Positions 48,248-57,022 of a stretch of DNA of 64,000 nt are shown here, in pieces. The notes beneath the pieces are model-generated. The model searched no databases, was not told where the DNA came from, and saw only the letters and a list, made by a program, of their open reading frames with translations. The stretch spans positions 59,200 through 123,199 of the forward strand of contig NZ_JAPJIV010000022.1 of NCBI RefSeq assembly GCF_026241895.1. Reading direction: 5' to 3'. The position numbers and the translations under genes were made by a program. Each line of letters begins with the position of its first letter. The first letter of the stretch is position 1. This DNA comes from Pseudomonas sp. RIT-562 (GTDB taxonomy: Bacteria > Pseudomonadota > Gammaproteobacteria > Pseudomonadales > Pseudomonadaceae).

Positions 48248-50455
48248 ATGACTGCTCCAGCCCGATTCGGCGTGCCCTTTCGCCCGACGCTTCTCGCGTT
48301 ACTCTGTGCCCTTGGCGCTACCGCCCAGGCCGCTACGCCTGCCGAAAACAACGGCAAGGCGTTGGTGCTGGACGACGTCAACGTCAACGCCCAGGCCCCT
48401 TCCCCATCCGCCCTGCCCCCGGTGTTTGCCGGTGGACAAGTCGCGCGTGGCGGGCAATTGGGTGTGCTGGGCAACCAGGACATCATGGATGTGCCGTTCA
48501 GTGTTTCTTCCTATACCGAGCAACTGATCCAGGACCAGCAGGCTGAAGATGTCGCCGACGTGCTGCTCAACGATTCCTCGGTGCGGCAGGCCAGCGGGTT
48601 TTCCAACCAGTCACAGATTTTCATGATCCGCGGCCTGCCCCTTACCGGTGACGATATTTCCTACAACGGCCTGTACGGTGTCTTGCCCCGGCAGATCATT
48701 TCCACCGACGCACTGGAGCGGGTGGAAGTCTTCAAGGGCCCCAACGCCTTCATCAATGGAGTGACCCCGACCGGGTCGGGCATCGGCGGTGGCATCAACC
48801 TGCAGCCCAAGCGCGCCGGCGACGAACCGTTGCGCCGGTTTACCACCGACATCAATGACGAAGGTCGCATCGGCCAGCACCTGGACCTCGGCCAGCGCTT
48901 TGGTGAAGACAACCGATTTGGCGCCCGGGTCAACCTGGCGCAGCGCGAAGGCGACACCGGCATCGATCACGAGAACCAGCGTTCCAAGCTGTTCGCCATC
49001 GGGCTCGACTACCGCGGCGATGCCCTGCGCGTGTCCGGCGATTTTGCCTACCAGAAGCAGCGAGTCAATGGCGGTCGCAACTCGGTCAACATCGGCGCCA
49101 CCACCACCCACATTCCCGATGCGCCATCCGCCGACACCAACTACGCGCCCAAGTGGGGCTTCACCCAGATCGAAGACACCTTCGGCATGCTGCGCGCCGA
49201 ATATGACCTCAACGACAGCTGGACCGCCTACGCCGCCGGGGGCGCCAAGCACACCCGTGAAGTCGGGCGCTACAACTCCACGACCCTGGTCGGGAATAAC
49301 GGCAACTCCATCACCACCGGCTCATTTATCCCCCACGACGAAGACAACAAAAGCGTCATGGCTGGCCTCAACGGCAGATTCGCCACCGGGCCGATCAGCC
49401 ACAAGCTCAACTTCGGCCTGGCCGGTATCTGGACCGAACAGCGCAATGCCTACGATTTCGACCTCAGCGGTGATGCGAATAACATCTACCACCCGGTAGG
49501 TCCGCCCGCACCGACCGGCAATTTCTCCGGCGGCGACCTCCACGATCCGGGCATCACCGGCAAGACCTTCGTGCGCAGCGGCGCAGCCTCCGACACCCTG
49601 GGCTTTTTCGATGATCGCCTGCTGGTGACCGTCGGCGTGCGTCGGCAACAGCTGGTGGTCCAGGGCTTTGCCTATGGCACCGGCACCCGTACCTCCAAGT
49701 ACGACGAGTCGATCACCACGCCGGTGTACGGCATCGTGTTCAAGCCATGGGACCACGTGTCCTTCTATGCCAACCGCATCGAAGGCCTGGCGGAGGGACC
49801 GACCTCACCGACCACCTCTGGCAACCTGGTCGTGACCAACGGCAATCAGGCGTTCGCTCCGGCGTGCTCCAAGCAGCTTGAAGCCGGGGTCAAGGTCGAC
49901 ATGGGCACCTACGGCGCCAGTCTCGGGGTGTACCGCATCGAGCAGCCTGGGGATGGCTATGCCGTCGCGACCAGCGCGACGACTGCCGAATTCATTCGCG
50001 AAGGTAAACAGATCAACAAGGGTGTCGAACTTAACGTGTTCGGCGAGCCGCTCGAGGGCCTGCGCCTGATCAGCGGCCTGACCCTGATGGACACTGAGTT
50101 GAAGGACACCCGCGATGGCGCCAACGACGGCAACCGCGCCATTGGTGTCCCGACCTTCCAGTTCAACGCCGGAGTCGACTGGGATGTGCCGGGCTTGCAA
50201 GGTGTAGCGCTGAATGCGCGGATGTTGCGCACCGGTGGGCAATACGCCGATGCGGCAAACAACCTCAGCCTGCCAACCTGGAACCGCTTCGACGCCGGTG
50301 CGCGCTATGGCTTCAAAGTGGCGCAAAAAGACGTCACGCTGCGGGTGGGTGTAGAGAACCTGGCCAATGAAAAATACTGGGAGTCGGCCCAGGGCGGCTA
50401 TCTGACCCAGGGCGAACCACGGGTGGCGAAGTTGTCGGGCACTATCGATTTCTGA
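48248..50455 (+). CDS. TonB-dependent siderophore receptor
   Basis: 735 residues from MTAPARFGVPFRPTL (ATG at 48248, AGGA upstream). Signal peptide to about AQAATPA. A plug domain (IMDVPFSVSSYTEQLIQDQ, RIRG-like IFMIRGLPL, ALERVEVFKGPNAFINGVTP) is followed by a 22-strand barrel ending LSGTIDF with a terminal Phe. No N-terminal signalling (STN) domain, so it does not itself drive a sigma/anti-sigma pair. It imports a ferric siderophore across the outer membrane with TonB energy; ligand unknown. Confidence 0.93.
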   Translation: MTAPARFGVPFRPTLLALLCALGATAQAATPAENNGKALVLDDVNVNAQAPSPSALPPVFAGGQVARGGQLGVLGNQDIMDVPFSVSSYTEQLIQDQQAEDVADVLLNDSSVRQASGFSNQSQIFMIRGLPLTGDDISYNGLYGVLPRQIISTDALERVEVFKGPNAFINGVTPTGSGIGGGINLQPKRAGDEPLRRFTTDINDEGRIGQHLDLGQRFGEDNRFGARVNLAQREGDTGIDHENQRSKLFAIGLDYRGDALRVSGDFAYQKQRVNGGRNSVNIGATTTHIPDAPSADTNYAPKWGFTQIEDTFGMLRAEYDLNDSWTAYAAGGAKHTREVGRYNSTTLVGNNGNSITTGSFIPHDEDNKSVMAGLNGRFATGPISHKLNFGLAGIWTEQRNAYDFDLSGDANNIYHPVGPPAPTGNFSGGDLHDPGITGKTFVRSGAASDTLGFFDDRLLVTVGVRRQQLVVQGFAYGTGTRTSKYDESITTPVYGIVFKPWDHVSFYANRIEGLAEGPTSPTTSGNLVVTNGNQAFAPACSKQLEAGVKVDMGTYGASLGVYRIEQPGDGYAVATSATTAEFIREGKQINKGVELNVFGEPLEGLRLISGLTLMDTELKDTRDGANDGNRAIGVPTFQFNAGVDWDVPGLQGVALNARMLRTGGQYADAANNLSLPTWNRFDAGARYGFKVAQKDVTLRVGVENLANEKYWESAQGGYLTQGEPRVAKLSGTIDF

Positions 50456-50469
50456 TCGGCAAAACCACC

Positions 50470-50507
50470 AAAAAAGGCCCCGCAGCTTCACGGCTGCGGG
50501 GCTTTTT
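50470..50507 (+). terminator. Terminator of the TonB receptor gene
   Basis: AAAAAAGGCCCCGCAGC / GCTGCGGGGCTTTTT stem with a TTCACG loop, 17 bases after the stop. Confidence 0.9.
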
Positions 50508-50579
50508 CCGTTTGGCGGGCAGTCTGGACGCGATGCCGAGCTGGACCATACTTGAGCAACACGCCGAGGAGCTCAGGTG

Positions 50580-52115
50580 ATGAATCGAAGCGATGTGCTG
50601 ATTGTCGGCGCCGGTCCGACCGGACTGGTCCTGGCATTGTGGTTGAGCAAGCTGGGGATACGCGTGCGGATCATCGACAAGACCTCCGCGCCCGGCACCA
50701 CTTCCCGGGCATTGGCGGTGCAGGCCCGCACACTCGAATTATATCGTCAGCTCGACCTCGCCGACGCCGTGGTCGAAAACGGCCATCGAGTGGCCGCCGC
50801 GAATTTCTGGGTCAAGGGCGGGCCTGTCGCGCGCCTGCCGCTGACCGCCGTCGGCGAAGGTCTGACGCCCTACTCGTTCCTGGAGATATTTCCCCAGGAC
50901 CAGCACGAGCGACTGTTGATCAGTCGTCTCGAAGCTTTCGGCATTCAGGTCGAGCGCAGCACCGAACTGGAAAGCTTCGAGGAAACCGGCGATGGCATCA
51001 GCGCACAGTTGCGCCTGCCAGATGGCCAGCAGGAAACTTGCCAGGCCTGTTACCTGGCAGGCTGTGATGGCGCCCGGTCGATCGTGCGCAAGGCCCTGGA
51101 TACCGATTTTCCCGGAGGCACCTACCAGCAGATTTTCTACGTGGCCGATGTGCACGCCAGCGGCGAGGCACTCAATGGAGAACTGCACGTGGACCTCGAT
51201 GAAGCCGACTTCCTTGCGGTCTTTCCCATGGCCGAGCAAGGTCGCGCGCGGCTGATTGGCACAGTGCGCGACGAGCGCGCCGAACACCCGGAAAACCTGC
51301 GATTCGAGGACATCAGCAGTCACGCGATCCAGAGCATGAAAGTGCAGATCGAGCAGGTGAACTGGTTTTCCACCTACCGCGTGCATCATCGGGTGGCGGA
51401 TCACTTTCGCACCGGGCGCGCGTTCCTGCTGGGGGACGCGGCCCACGTCCACAGTCCCGTCGGCGGCCAGGGCATGAACACCGGAATCGGTGACGCGATC
51501 AACCTGGCGTGGAAACTCGCGGCAGTGTTGAGCGGCGGCGCCGAGGCCCGGTTGCTCGACAGTTATGAGCCGGAGCGCATCGCGTTTGCCCGCAAACTGG
51601 TCGCCACCACCGACCGGGTGTTCAGTTTTGTCACAGCCCAGGGCCCCGTGGCCGACTTGCTGCGCACCCGCCTGGCGCCGTTGCTGATTCCGAAAATGGC
51701 GTCATTCGAAACTTCCCGCGAGTTTCTGTTTCGCACGGTATCGCAGATCACCCTGAATTATCGGGCGATGGCCTTGAGTGTGGGAGTGGCCGGACACGTC
51801 CATGGCGGCGATCGTCTGCCCTGGGCGCACGATGGCGAGGGCGACAATTACGAATCGCTGAAACAACCGACCTGGCAGGTGCATGTGTATGGCGACACCA
51901 GCGATGAGATGATCGCCTGGTGTGTGGAGCATCACTTGCCGTTACAGGTGTTTGCCTGGCGACCTGCGTTCGAGGCGGCAGGCCTTGGGCGCAACGGGTT
52001 CTACCTGTTGCGCCCGGACACCTACGTGGCGATCGCCGAGAACAGCTCGGACCCGAAGGTGATCGAACGCTATTTTCGAGATCACGGGATTCGGCCGTTC
52101 TTTGGCGTTACCTGA
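50580..52115 (+). CDS. FAD-dependent monooxygenase (PheA/TfdB/MhpA type)
   Basis: 511 residues from MNRSDVLIVGAGPTG (ATG at 50580; GAGGAG 8 bases upstream). FAD-binding GxGxxG: VGAGPTGLVLALWLSKLG; DG motif in LAGCDGARSIVRK; FAD ribityl motif GDAAHVHSPVGGQGMNTG with GDAINLAWKL. The C-terminal ~100 residues form a thioredoxin-like domain. The family hydroxylates aromatic rings with NAD(P)H and oxygen; the substrate is unknown. Single gene, with a REPIN after it. Confidence 0.9.
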   Translation: MNRSDVLIVGAGPTGLVLALWLSKLGIRVRIIDKTSAPGTTSRALAVQARTLELYRQLDLADAVVENGHRVAAANFWVKGGPVARLPLTAVGEGLTPYSFLEIFPQDQHERLLISRLEAFGIQVERSTELESFEETGDGISAQLRLPDGQQETCQACYLAGCDGARSIVRKALDTDFPGGTYQQIFYVADVHASGEALNGELHVDLDEADFLAVFPMAEQGRARLIGTVRDERAEHPENLRFEDISSHAIQSMKVQIEQVNWFSTYRVHHRVADHFRTGRAFLLGDAAHVHSPVGGQGMNTGIGDAINLAWKLAAVLSGGAEARLLDSYEPERIAFARKLVATTDRVFSFVTAQGPVADLLRTRLAPLLIPKMASFETSREFLFRTVSQITLNYRAMALSVGVAGHVHGGDRLPWAHDGEGDNYESLKQPTWQVHVYGDTSDEMIAWCVEHHLPLQVFAWRPAFEAAGLGRNGFYLLRPDTYVAIAENSSDPKVIERYFRDHGIRPFFGVT

Positions 52116-52142
52116 CACACCACTCTGCAAAATTGATACCCC

Positions 52143-52237
52143 CCTGTAGGAGCGAGCCTGCTCGCGATAGCGGTTTAGCAGGCGCCGAATGTACTGGCTG
52201 ACGGGCCGCTATCGCGAGCGGGCTCACTTCTACAGGG
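52143..52237. repeat. REP doublet (REPIN)
   Basis: CCTGTAGGAGCGAGCCTGCT with CGCGATAGCGG at the left and CCGCTATCGCGAGCGGGC ending CTACAGGG at the right. Between the monooxygenase gene and hemB. Confidence 0.85.
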
Positions 52238-52266
52238 TTGTGCCAGTTCAGGAGATGTGTAGCGGG

Positions 52267-53241
52267 TCAAATACCCGCCAATGCCAGGTCCATCGCAAAG
52301 TAGGTGAAAATCAGGTCGGCACCGGCACGCTTGATCGCGCCGAGGCTTTCGCGAACCACCCGGTCTTCGTCGATCGCACCGGCCTGGGCGCCGAACTTGA
52401 TCATCGCGTACTCGCCGCTGACCTGATACGCCGCCAGGGGCAGGCGCGAGGCTTCGCGGATGTCGCGGATGATGTCCAGGTACGCGCCGGCCGGCTTGAC
52501 CATCAGCGCATCGGCGCCCTCCTGTTCGTCCAGCAAGGACTCGCGCACCGCTTCGCGGCGGTTCATCGGGTTCATCTGGTAGCTTTTGCGATCGCCCTTG
52601 AGGGCACTGCCGCCGGCTTCGCGGAACGGGCCGTATAGCGCCGAAGCGAACTTGGTCGAATAGGCCATGATCGGCGTCTGGGTGAAACCGGCGGCGTCCA
52701 GGGCTCGACGAATCGCCTGCACCTGCCCGTCCATTGCCGCCGACGGCGCGATCACATCGGCACCGGCCTGGGCTGCGGCAACGGCTTGTCTGCCAAGATT
52801 GATCAGGGTTTGGTCGTTGTCGACTTCATGGTTGTGCATGACCCCACAGTGGCCATGGTCGGTGTACTCGCAGAAGCAGGTGTCGGACATCACGATCATG
52901 TCCGGCACGGCATCCTTGGCGATGCGCGACATGCGCGACACCAGGCCGTTTTCGTTCCAGGTATCGCTGCCGTTGCTGTCCAGGTGGTGGGACACGCCGA
53001 ACGTCATCACCGAGCGGATGCCGGCACGGGCGTAGCGCTCGATCTCACCGGCGAGCCTGGATTCGGGAATACGCATCACGCCGGGCATGCTCTTGATCGG
53101 TACGAAGTCGTCGATTTCTTCTTCGACGAAGATCGGGAGCACCAGGTCGTCGAGACTGAACTCGGTTTCCTGGAACAGGCTGCGCAGGCTCGCATTGCGG
53201 CGCAGACGGCGTGGACGTGCTTCGGGGAACTGACTGGACAT
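52267..53241 (-). CDS. hemB: Delta-aminolevulinic acid dehydratase, zinc type
   Basis: 324 residues from MSSQFPEARPRRLRR (ATG at 53241). It joins two 5-aminolevulinate to make porphobilinogen for heme. Catalytic Lys197 (YSTKFASALYG) and Lys249 (MVKPAGAYLD) are present. Cys122, Cys124 and Cys132 in DTCFCEYTDHGHCG form the zinc site of the E. coli type; the usual Pseudomonas HemB is a magnesium type without these Cys. This looks like a second HemB. Transcribed alone, followed by a REPIN. Confidence 0.95.
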   Translation of the reverse strand: MSSQFPEARPRRLRRNASLRSLFQETEFSLDDLVLPIFVEEEIDDFVPIKSMPGVMRIPESRLAGEIERYARAGIRSVMTFGVSHHLDSNGSDTWNENGLVSRMSRIAKDAVPDMIVMSDTCFCEYTDHGHCGVMHNHEVDNDQTLINLGRQAVAAAQAGADVIAPSAAMDGQVQAIRRALDAAGFTQTPIMAYSTKFASALYGPFREAGGSALKGDRKSYQMNPMNRREAVRESLLDEQEGADALMVKPAGAYLDIIRDIREASRLPLAAYQVSGEYAMIKFGAQAGAIDEDRVVRESLGAIKRAGADLIFTYFAMDLALAGI

Positions 53242-53381
53242 GGGGGTTCCTGGGACAAGACGAAAATCGTAGGGGCGAAAGCTTATGCGTTGTGCGGCGT
53301 ACCGCACAAACGCTTGTTGACCAATAGTGCATTACCGGCGGGGCAATAATCGCCTGCCGCAGCGACTGCGGCGCCCAGGCG

Positions 53382-54224
53382 TCAGAGCTGCAGAGTGCCG
53401 CTGATGCACGTCACCACGGGGCCGCCGACCCAAATCTCGTCGCCCACCTGGTCGACCTGGATGCGCCCGGCGCGACCCATGGTCACACCCTGGCTGACTA
53501 CGTAGGACGGCGGTGCCAGCCGCTCTCTGAGCAGCCACTGCGCCAGTCCGGCATTCAGGCTGCCGGTCGCCGGGTCTTCCGGCATACCGTCGCCGCTGAT
53601 AAACGCCCGCACCTCGAACTGCGCGGCATCACCGTCCCGCGCCGGCTGCCAGGGCGCCACCACTCCGACCGCAAGGCCGAGCATTTGTGCATGATCGGGC
53701 TGCAGGTCGAGCACTTGCTGGCGATCTTCGAGCATCACCGCCAGCCAGTCGGCGCCGTTATCGACCCACTGACTGCGCACTATCGCGCCGCGCTCCAGCC
53801 CCAATCCGCGGCGCACGCGTTCCACCACGTCGGGTTCTACCGGCCCGGTTTTGATCAGCGGGGGCGCCAGGAAAGCCAGCTCCGCGCCCTGACGACGGAT
53901 CCGCACCAGGCCGACTCCGCACTCCTGGATCACCTCCTCCCCCTTGGGCAGGCCGCCGGCTTCCAGCCAGGCATGACAAGTCCCCAGGGTCGGATGACCC
54001 GCGAAGGGCAACTCTTTGAGCGTAGTAAAAATCCGCACCCGATAATCCGCCCGCGGGTCCCGGGGCTGCAGGATGAATGTGGTCTCACTGAGGTTGGTCC
54101 AGGCGGCAAAGGCCGCCATGCGCTCGTCGCTCAGTTCATCGGCGGCGAATACCACCGCCAGGGGATTGCCCTTGAGCGGGGCGCGGCTGAAAACATCTAC
54201 CTGCTTGAAATCGAATGAATGCAT
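53382..54224 (-). CDS. PhzF-family isomerase
   Basis: 280 residues, two similar halves with the diaminopimelate epimerase-like fold. Start motif FKQVDVFSRAPLKGNPLAVVF, catalytic Glu in TNLSETTFIL, ELPFAGHPTLGTCHAWLE, and the second-half MPEDPATGSLNAGL. PhzF proteins isomerise small acids; most chromosomal copies are not for phenazine. No phenazine genes are near. Substrate unknown. Confidence 0.92.
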   Translation of the reverse strand: MHSFDFKQVDVFSRAPLKGNPLAVVFAADELSDERMAAFAAWTNLSETTFILQPRDPRADYRVRIFTTLKELPFAGHPTLGTCHAWLEAGGLPKGEEVIQECGVGLVRIRRQGAELAFLAPPLIKTGPVEPDVVERVRRGLGLERGAIVRSQWVDNGADWLAVMLEDRQQVLDLQPDHAQMLGLAVGVVAPWQPARDGDAAQFEVRAFISGDGMPEDPATGSLNAGLAQWLLRERLAPPSYVVSQGVTMGRAGRIQVDQVGDEIWVGGPVVTCISGTLQL

Positions 54225-54251
54225 GGCCTGTCCCTGGTCTTGTTAAGTGGA

Positions 54252-54950
54252 TTATTTCGGTATTTCCAACCCGCGCATGACAGCCGGTCGAGCCAGAAAA
54301 CGTTCGAGCACCCGCGTGACATTCTTGAAATTGTTGATGCCCACCAGGTCGCCCGCTTCATAGAAGCCGATCAGGTTGCGCACCCAGGGGAACGTGGCGA
54401 TGTCGGCGATGGTGTAGCGCTCGCCCATGATCCAGTCGCGTCCATCCAGGCGGGTATCGAGCACTTTCAGCAGGCGTTTGCTCTCATCGACATAACGACC
54501 CAACGGGCGTTTGTCCTCGTATTCCTTGCCGGCGAATTTATTGAAGAAGCCGACCTGGCCGAACATCGGCCCGATGCCACCCATCTGAAACATCAGCCAC
54601 TGAATCGTCTCGTACCGTGCCGCCGACTCCTGGGCCAGCAACTGCCCACTCTTGTCGGCGAGGTAGATCAGAATCGCGCCAGACTCGAACAGCGCCAGCG
54701 GTTGATCGCCCGGACCATGGGGATCAAGGATCGCCGGAATCTTGTTGTTGGCGCTTAGCGAAATGAACTCGGGGGACAACTGATCAGCGGTTTCGAAGCT
54801 GACACGATGGGGCTCATAAGGCAGCCCGATCTCTTCGAGCATGATCGAGACTTTGACGCCATTGGGGGTCGGCAGCGAATACAGCTGGATCCATTCAGGG
54901 TACTGGGCCGGCCATTTTTGCGTGATGGGGAACTCGGACAAATCGGTCAT
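54252..54950 (-). CDS. Nu-class-like glutathione S-transferase (YfcG/YghU group)
   Basis: 232 residues from MTDLSEFPITQKWP (ATG at 54950). N-domain QLYSLPTPNGVKVSIMLEEIGLPYEPH has the Thr-Pro-Asn motif used by YfcG/YghU disulfide reductases instead of Cys; then NNKIPAILDP, LFESGAILIYLA. The C-domain is helical (RDWIMGERYTIADIATFPW). It acts in the cytoplasm on disulfides or peroxides with glutathione. Adjacent to phzF-type gene, likely separate transcript. Confidence 0.9.
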   Translation of the reverse strand: MTDLSEFPITQKWPAQYPEWIQLYSLPTPNGVKVSIMLEEIGLPYEPHRVSFETADQLSPEFISLSANNKIPAILDPHGPGDQPLALFESGAILIYLADKSGQLLAQESAARYETIQWLMFQMGGIGPMFGQVGFFNKFAGKEYEDKRPLGRYVDESKRLLKVLDTRLDGRDWIMGERYTIADIATFPWVRNLIGFYEAGDLVGINNFKNVTRVLERFLARPAVMRGLEIPK

Positions 54951-55049
54951 GGGAGCATCCAAAGGAAAAATGTACGTTGATCATAATCCAACATCGACTT
55001 GTAACATCCTGTCGGTAACTTTTCCTACGTCCGAGAAAGCATCCCGGTA

Positions 55050-55110
55050 GAGTGCGGCGCACCTGTCGGGATCGAACCAAATGGGCTTCAGGCACTCTGA
55101 GCTATGCCCC
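55050..55110 (-). pseudogene. tRNA remnant (anticodon arm missing)
   Basis: On the minus strand it starts GGGGCATAGCTCAG, as do many tRNA genes, and later has GGTTCGATCCCG, a T-arm. Between them are only ~22 bases, with no anticodon arm, and the 3' acceptor strand does not match. It lies in the gap between the GST and phosphatase genes, which holds nothing else I can support. Confidence 0.5.
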
Positions 55111-55215
55111 TTCGGAAACGGACCGGCTCAACGACATGGAATCACCCGAAGCTGGAAGCTCGAGGTGTAAAGGTTTGTCAGCCTTAACCGAATGCGCTGA
55201 AGACCCCCTTATTCG

Positions 55216-55890
55216 ATGATGAATCTCTTGAAATTTGCCAATCGCTTCAAGCATCGCGCCTATCTTTTTCTGCCGGCACTGCTCGCCACCAGTGCGCTGT
55301 TCCTGTCACTGGAGTCCAGCGAAAGCCGCGCCCAGCCGGCTGATGGCACCCAGACCCTGGTGTTCCTGCGGCATGCGGAAAAACCCGAGGGCGGCCTGGG
55401 GCAGCTTAACTGCCAGGGCTTGAATCGCGCCATTGACCTGGCCACCCTGCTCCCGGAAAAATTCGGCAAGGCCGACTACGTATTTGCGGCCAACCCGACG
55501 CGCAATGTCGAGGAAGGCGAGCTGGACAATTCCTACAGCTACATCCGTCCCCTGATGACCATCAGCCCCAGCGCGATCAAGCTCGGTTTGCCAGTGAACA
55601 TCAACTTCTCGGCCAACGATACCAGCGACCTGGCCGATGAATTGCTCGACGACAAGTACCACAATTCGGTGATCTACACCGCCTGGTCCCACGGCTACCT
55701 GCCGGAGCTGATCAACAAGGTGGCTGGCGACGCCGTCGGCAAGAAGCAGAAGATCACCGAAGACTGGGAATCCAGCGATTTCGACTCGCTGTATGTGCTG
55801 ACCCTGACCTGGCACAACGGCAAGGCCAGCCTGGAAAGCCACACCTACAAGCAAGGCCTGGATAACGGTCGCGAGACCTGCCCAACCTAA
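55216..55890 (+). CDS. Exported histidine phosphatase family protein
   Basis: 224 residues; two tandem ATG codons at the start. A signal peptide or anchor (AYLFLPALLATSALFLSL) precedes the mature part. The phosphoenzyme His lies in VFLRHAEKP (RHA instead of the usual RHG, followed by Glu), and the second His is in AWSHGYLPEL. It is probably a periplasmic phosphatase of the branch-2-like or SixA-like kind. Substrate unknown. A permease gene follows after 64 bases. Confidence 0.85.
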   Translation: MMNLLKFANRFKHRAYLFLPALLATSALFLSLESSESRAQPADGTQTLVFLRHAEKPEGGLGQLNCQGLNRAIDLATLLPEKFGKADYVFAANPTRNVEEGELDNSYSYIRPLMTISPSAIKLGLPVNINFSANDTSDLADELLDDKYHNSVIYTAWSHGYLPELINKVAGDAVGKKQKITEDWESSDFDSLYVLTLTWHNGKASLESHTYKQGLDNGRETCPT

Positions 55891-55954
55891 GTGCCCGCGC
55901 CAGGGAGGAGCTGGGCTATCATCAACCCTCTCCTTCTTGCCCCGGAACCTCTCC

Positions 55955-57010
55955 ATGTCGCTTTCGTCCGCAACTGCCCCCGCCCGGGGCTGGTCGTTCT
56001 GGTGGAAACCTGCACTGTTCGTCCTGGTCGCCTGCATCGGCCTGTATTACGTCAAATGGTCGCCCTACTACGCCAAGGCATTTCTCGCGGCTGACAACCA
56101 CAGCATCGGCGCCTCTATCCTCAACGACGCCCAGACCTCCCCCCTGGCTGCAGCGCTGACCTACGCCAAGGTGTATTTCCTGGCGATCTGGAAAGCTGCC
56201 GTGCTGGCGGTGATCCTCGGTTCGCTGCTGCAGGTATTGATTCCCCGCGACTGGCTGCTGCGCCTGTTCGGCCGCGCCGGTTTTGCCTCGACGGTGCGCG
56301 GCGGCCTGTTTGCCCTGCCCGGCATGATGTGTTCATGCTGTGCAGCTCCTGTGGCCGCGAGCATGCGCCGCTCCAATGTTTCAGTGGGCGCCGCGCTGGC
56401 GTTCTGGATCGGCAATCCGGTGCTGAACCCGGCCACGCTGGTGTTCATGGGCTTTGTGCTGGGCTGGGGCTTTACCGCGCTGCGCCTGGTGGCCGGGATC
56501 GTGCTGGTGTTTGGTGTGTCCTGGGTCGCGCAACGAATGTCCGGCCCCGAGGCCCTGCCTGAAGCGGCGGTCGAAGCGGTGACCGAGGCGAGTACGGTGG
56601 ATGCGCAACCGTTCCTGGTGCGCTGGGGTCGCACGCTGTGGCAGTTGTTCTGGAGCACTATCCCGATTTACATCTTGGCGGTGCTGGTGCTGGGGGCTGT
56701 GCGAGTCTGGGTGTTCCCGCACATCGATGGCGCCATGGCCAACAGCCTGATGTGGCTGGTACCGCTGGCAATCGTTGGCACCTTGTTCGTGATCCCCACT
56801 GCAGCAGAAATCCCGATCGTGCAAACCATGATGACCCTGGGCATGGGCACCGCTCCGGCCATAGCGCTGTTGATGACCCTGCCCAGCATCAGCCTGCCGT
56901 CGCTGCTGATGCTGCGCAAGGATTTCGATGGGCGAGTGCTGATCACTGTGGCGCTGATGACCATGGCAATCGGGGTGGTCAGCGGGTTGATCGGCGCGGC
57001 TTTGCTGTAG
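55955..57010 (+). CDS. ArsP/YraQ-type permease (DUF318)
   Basis: 351 residues from MSLSSATAPARGW (ATG at 55955). About ten membrane helices in two halves. The first half has GMMCSCCAAPVAASMRRS, the Cys motif of ArsP-type efflux permeases for trivalent organoarsenicals; the second has PTAAEIPIVQTMM. Other members of the superfamily are not arsenic transporters, so the substrate is inferred only. Convergent with the T6SS operon end. Confidence 0.85.
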   Translation: MSLSSATAPARGWSFWWKPALFVLVACIGLYYVKWSPYYAKAFLAADNHSIGASILNDAQTSPLAAALTYAKVYFLAIWKAAVLAVILGSLLQVLIPRDWLLRLFGRAGFASTVRGGLFALPGMMCSCCAAPVAASMRRSNVSVGAALAFWIGNPVLNPATLVFMGFVLGWGFTALRLVAGIVLVFGVSWVAQRMSGPEALPEAAVEAVTEASTVDAQPFLVRWGRTLWQLFWSTIPIYILAVLVLGAVRVWVFPHIDGAMANSLMWLVPLAIVGTLFVIPTAAEIPIVQTMMTLGMGTAPAIALLMTLPSISLPSLLMLRKDFDGRVLITVALMTMAIGVVSGLIGAALL

Positions 57011-57022
57011 ATGTTGTAACGC

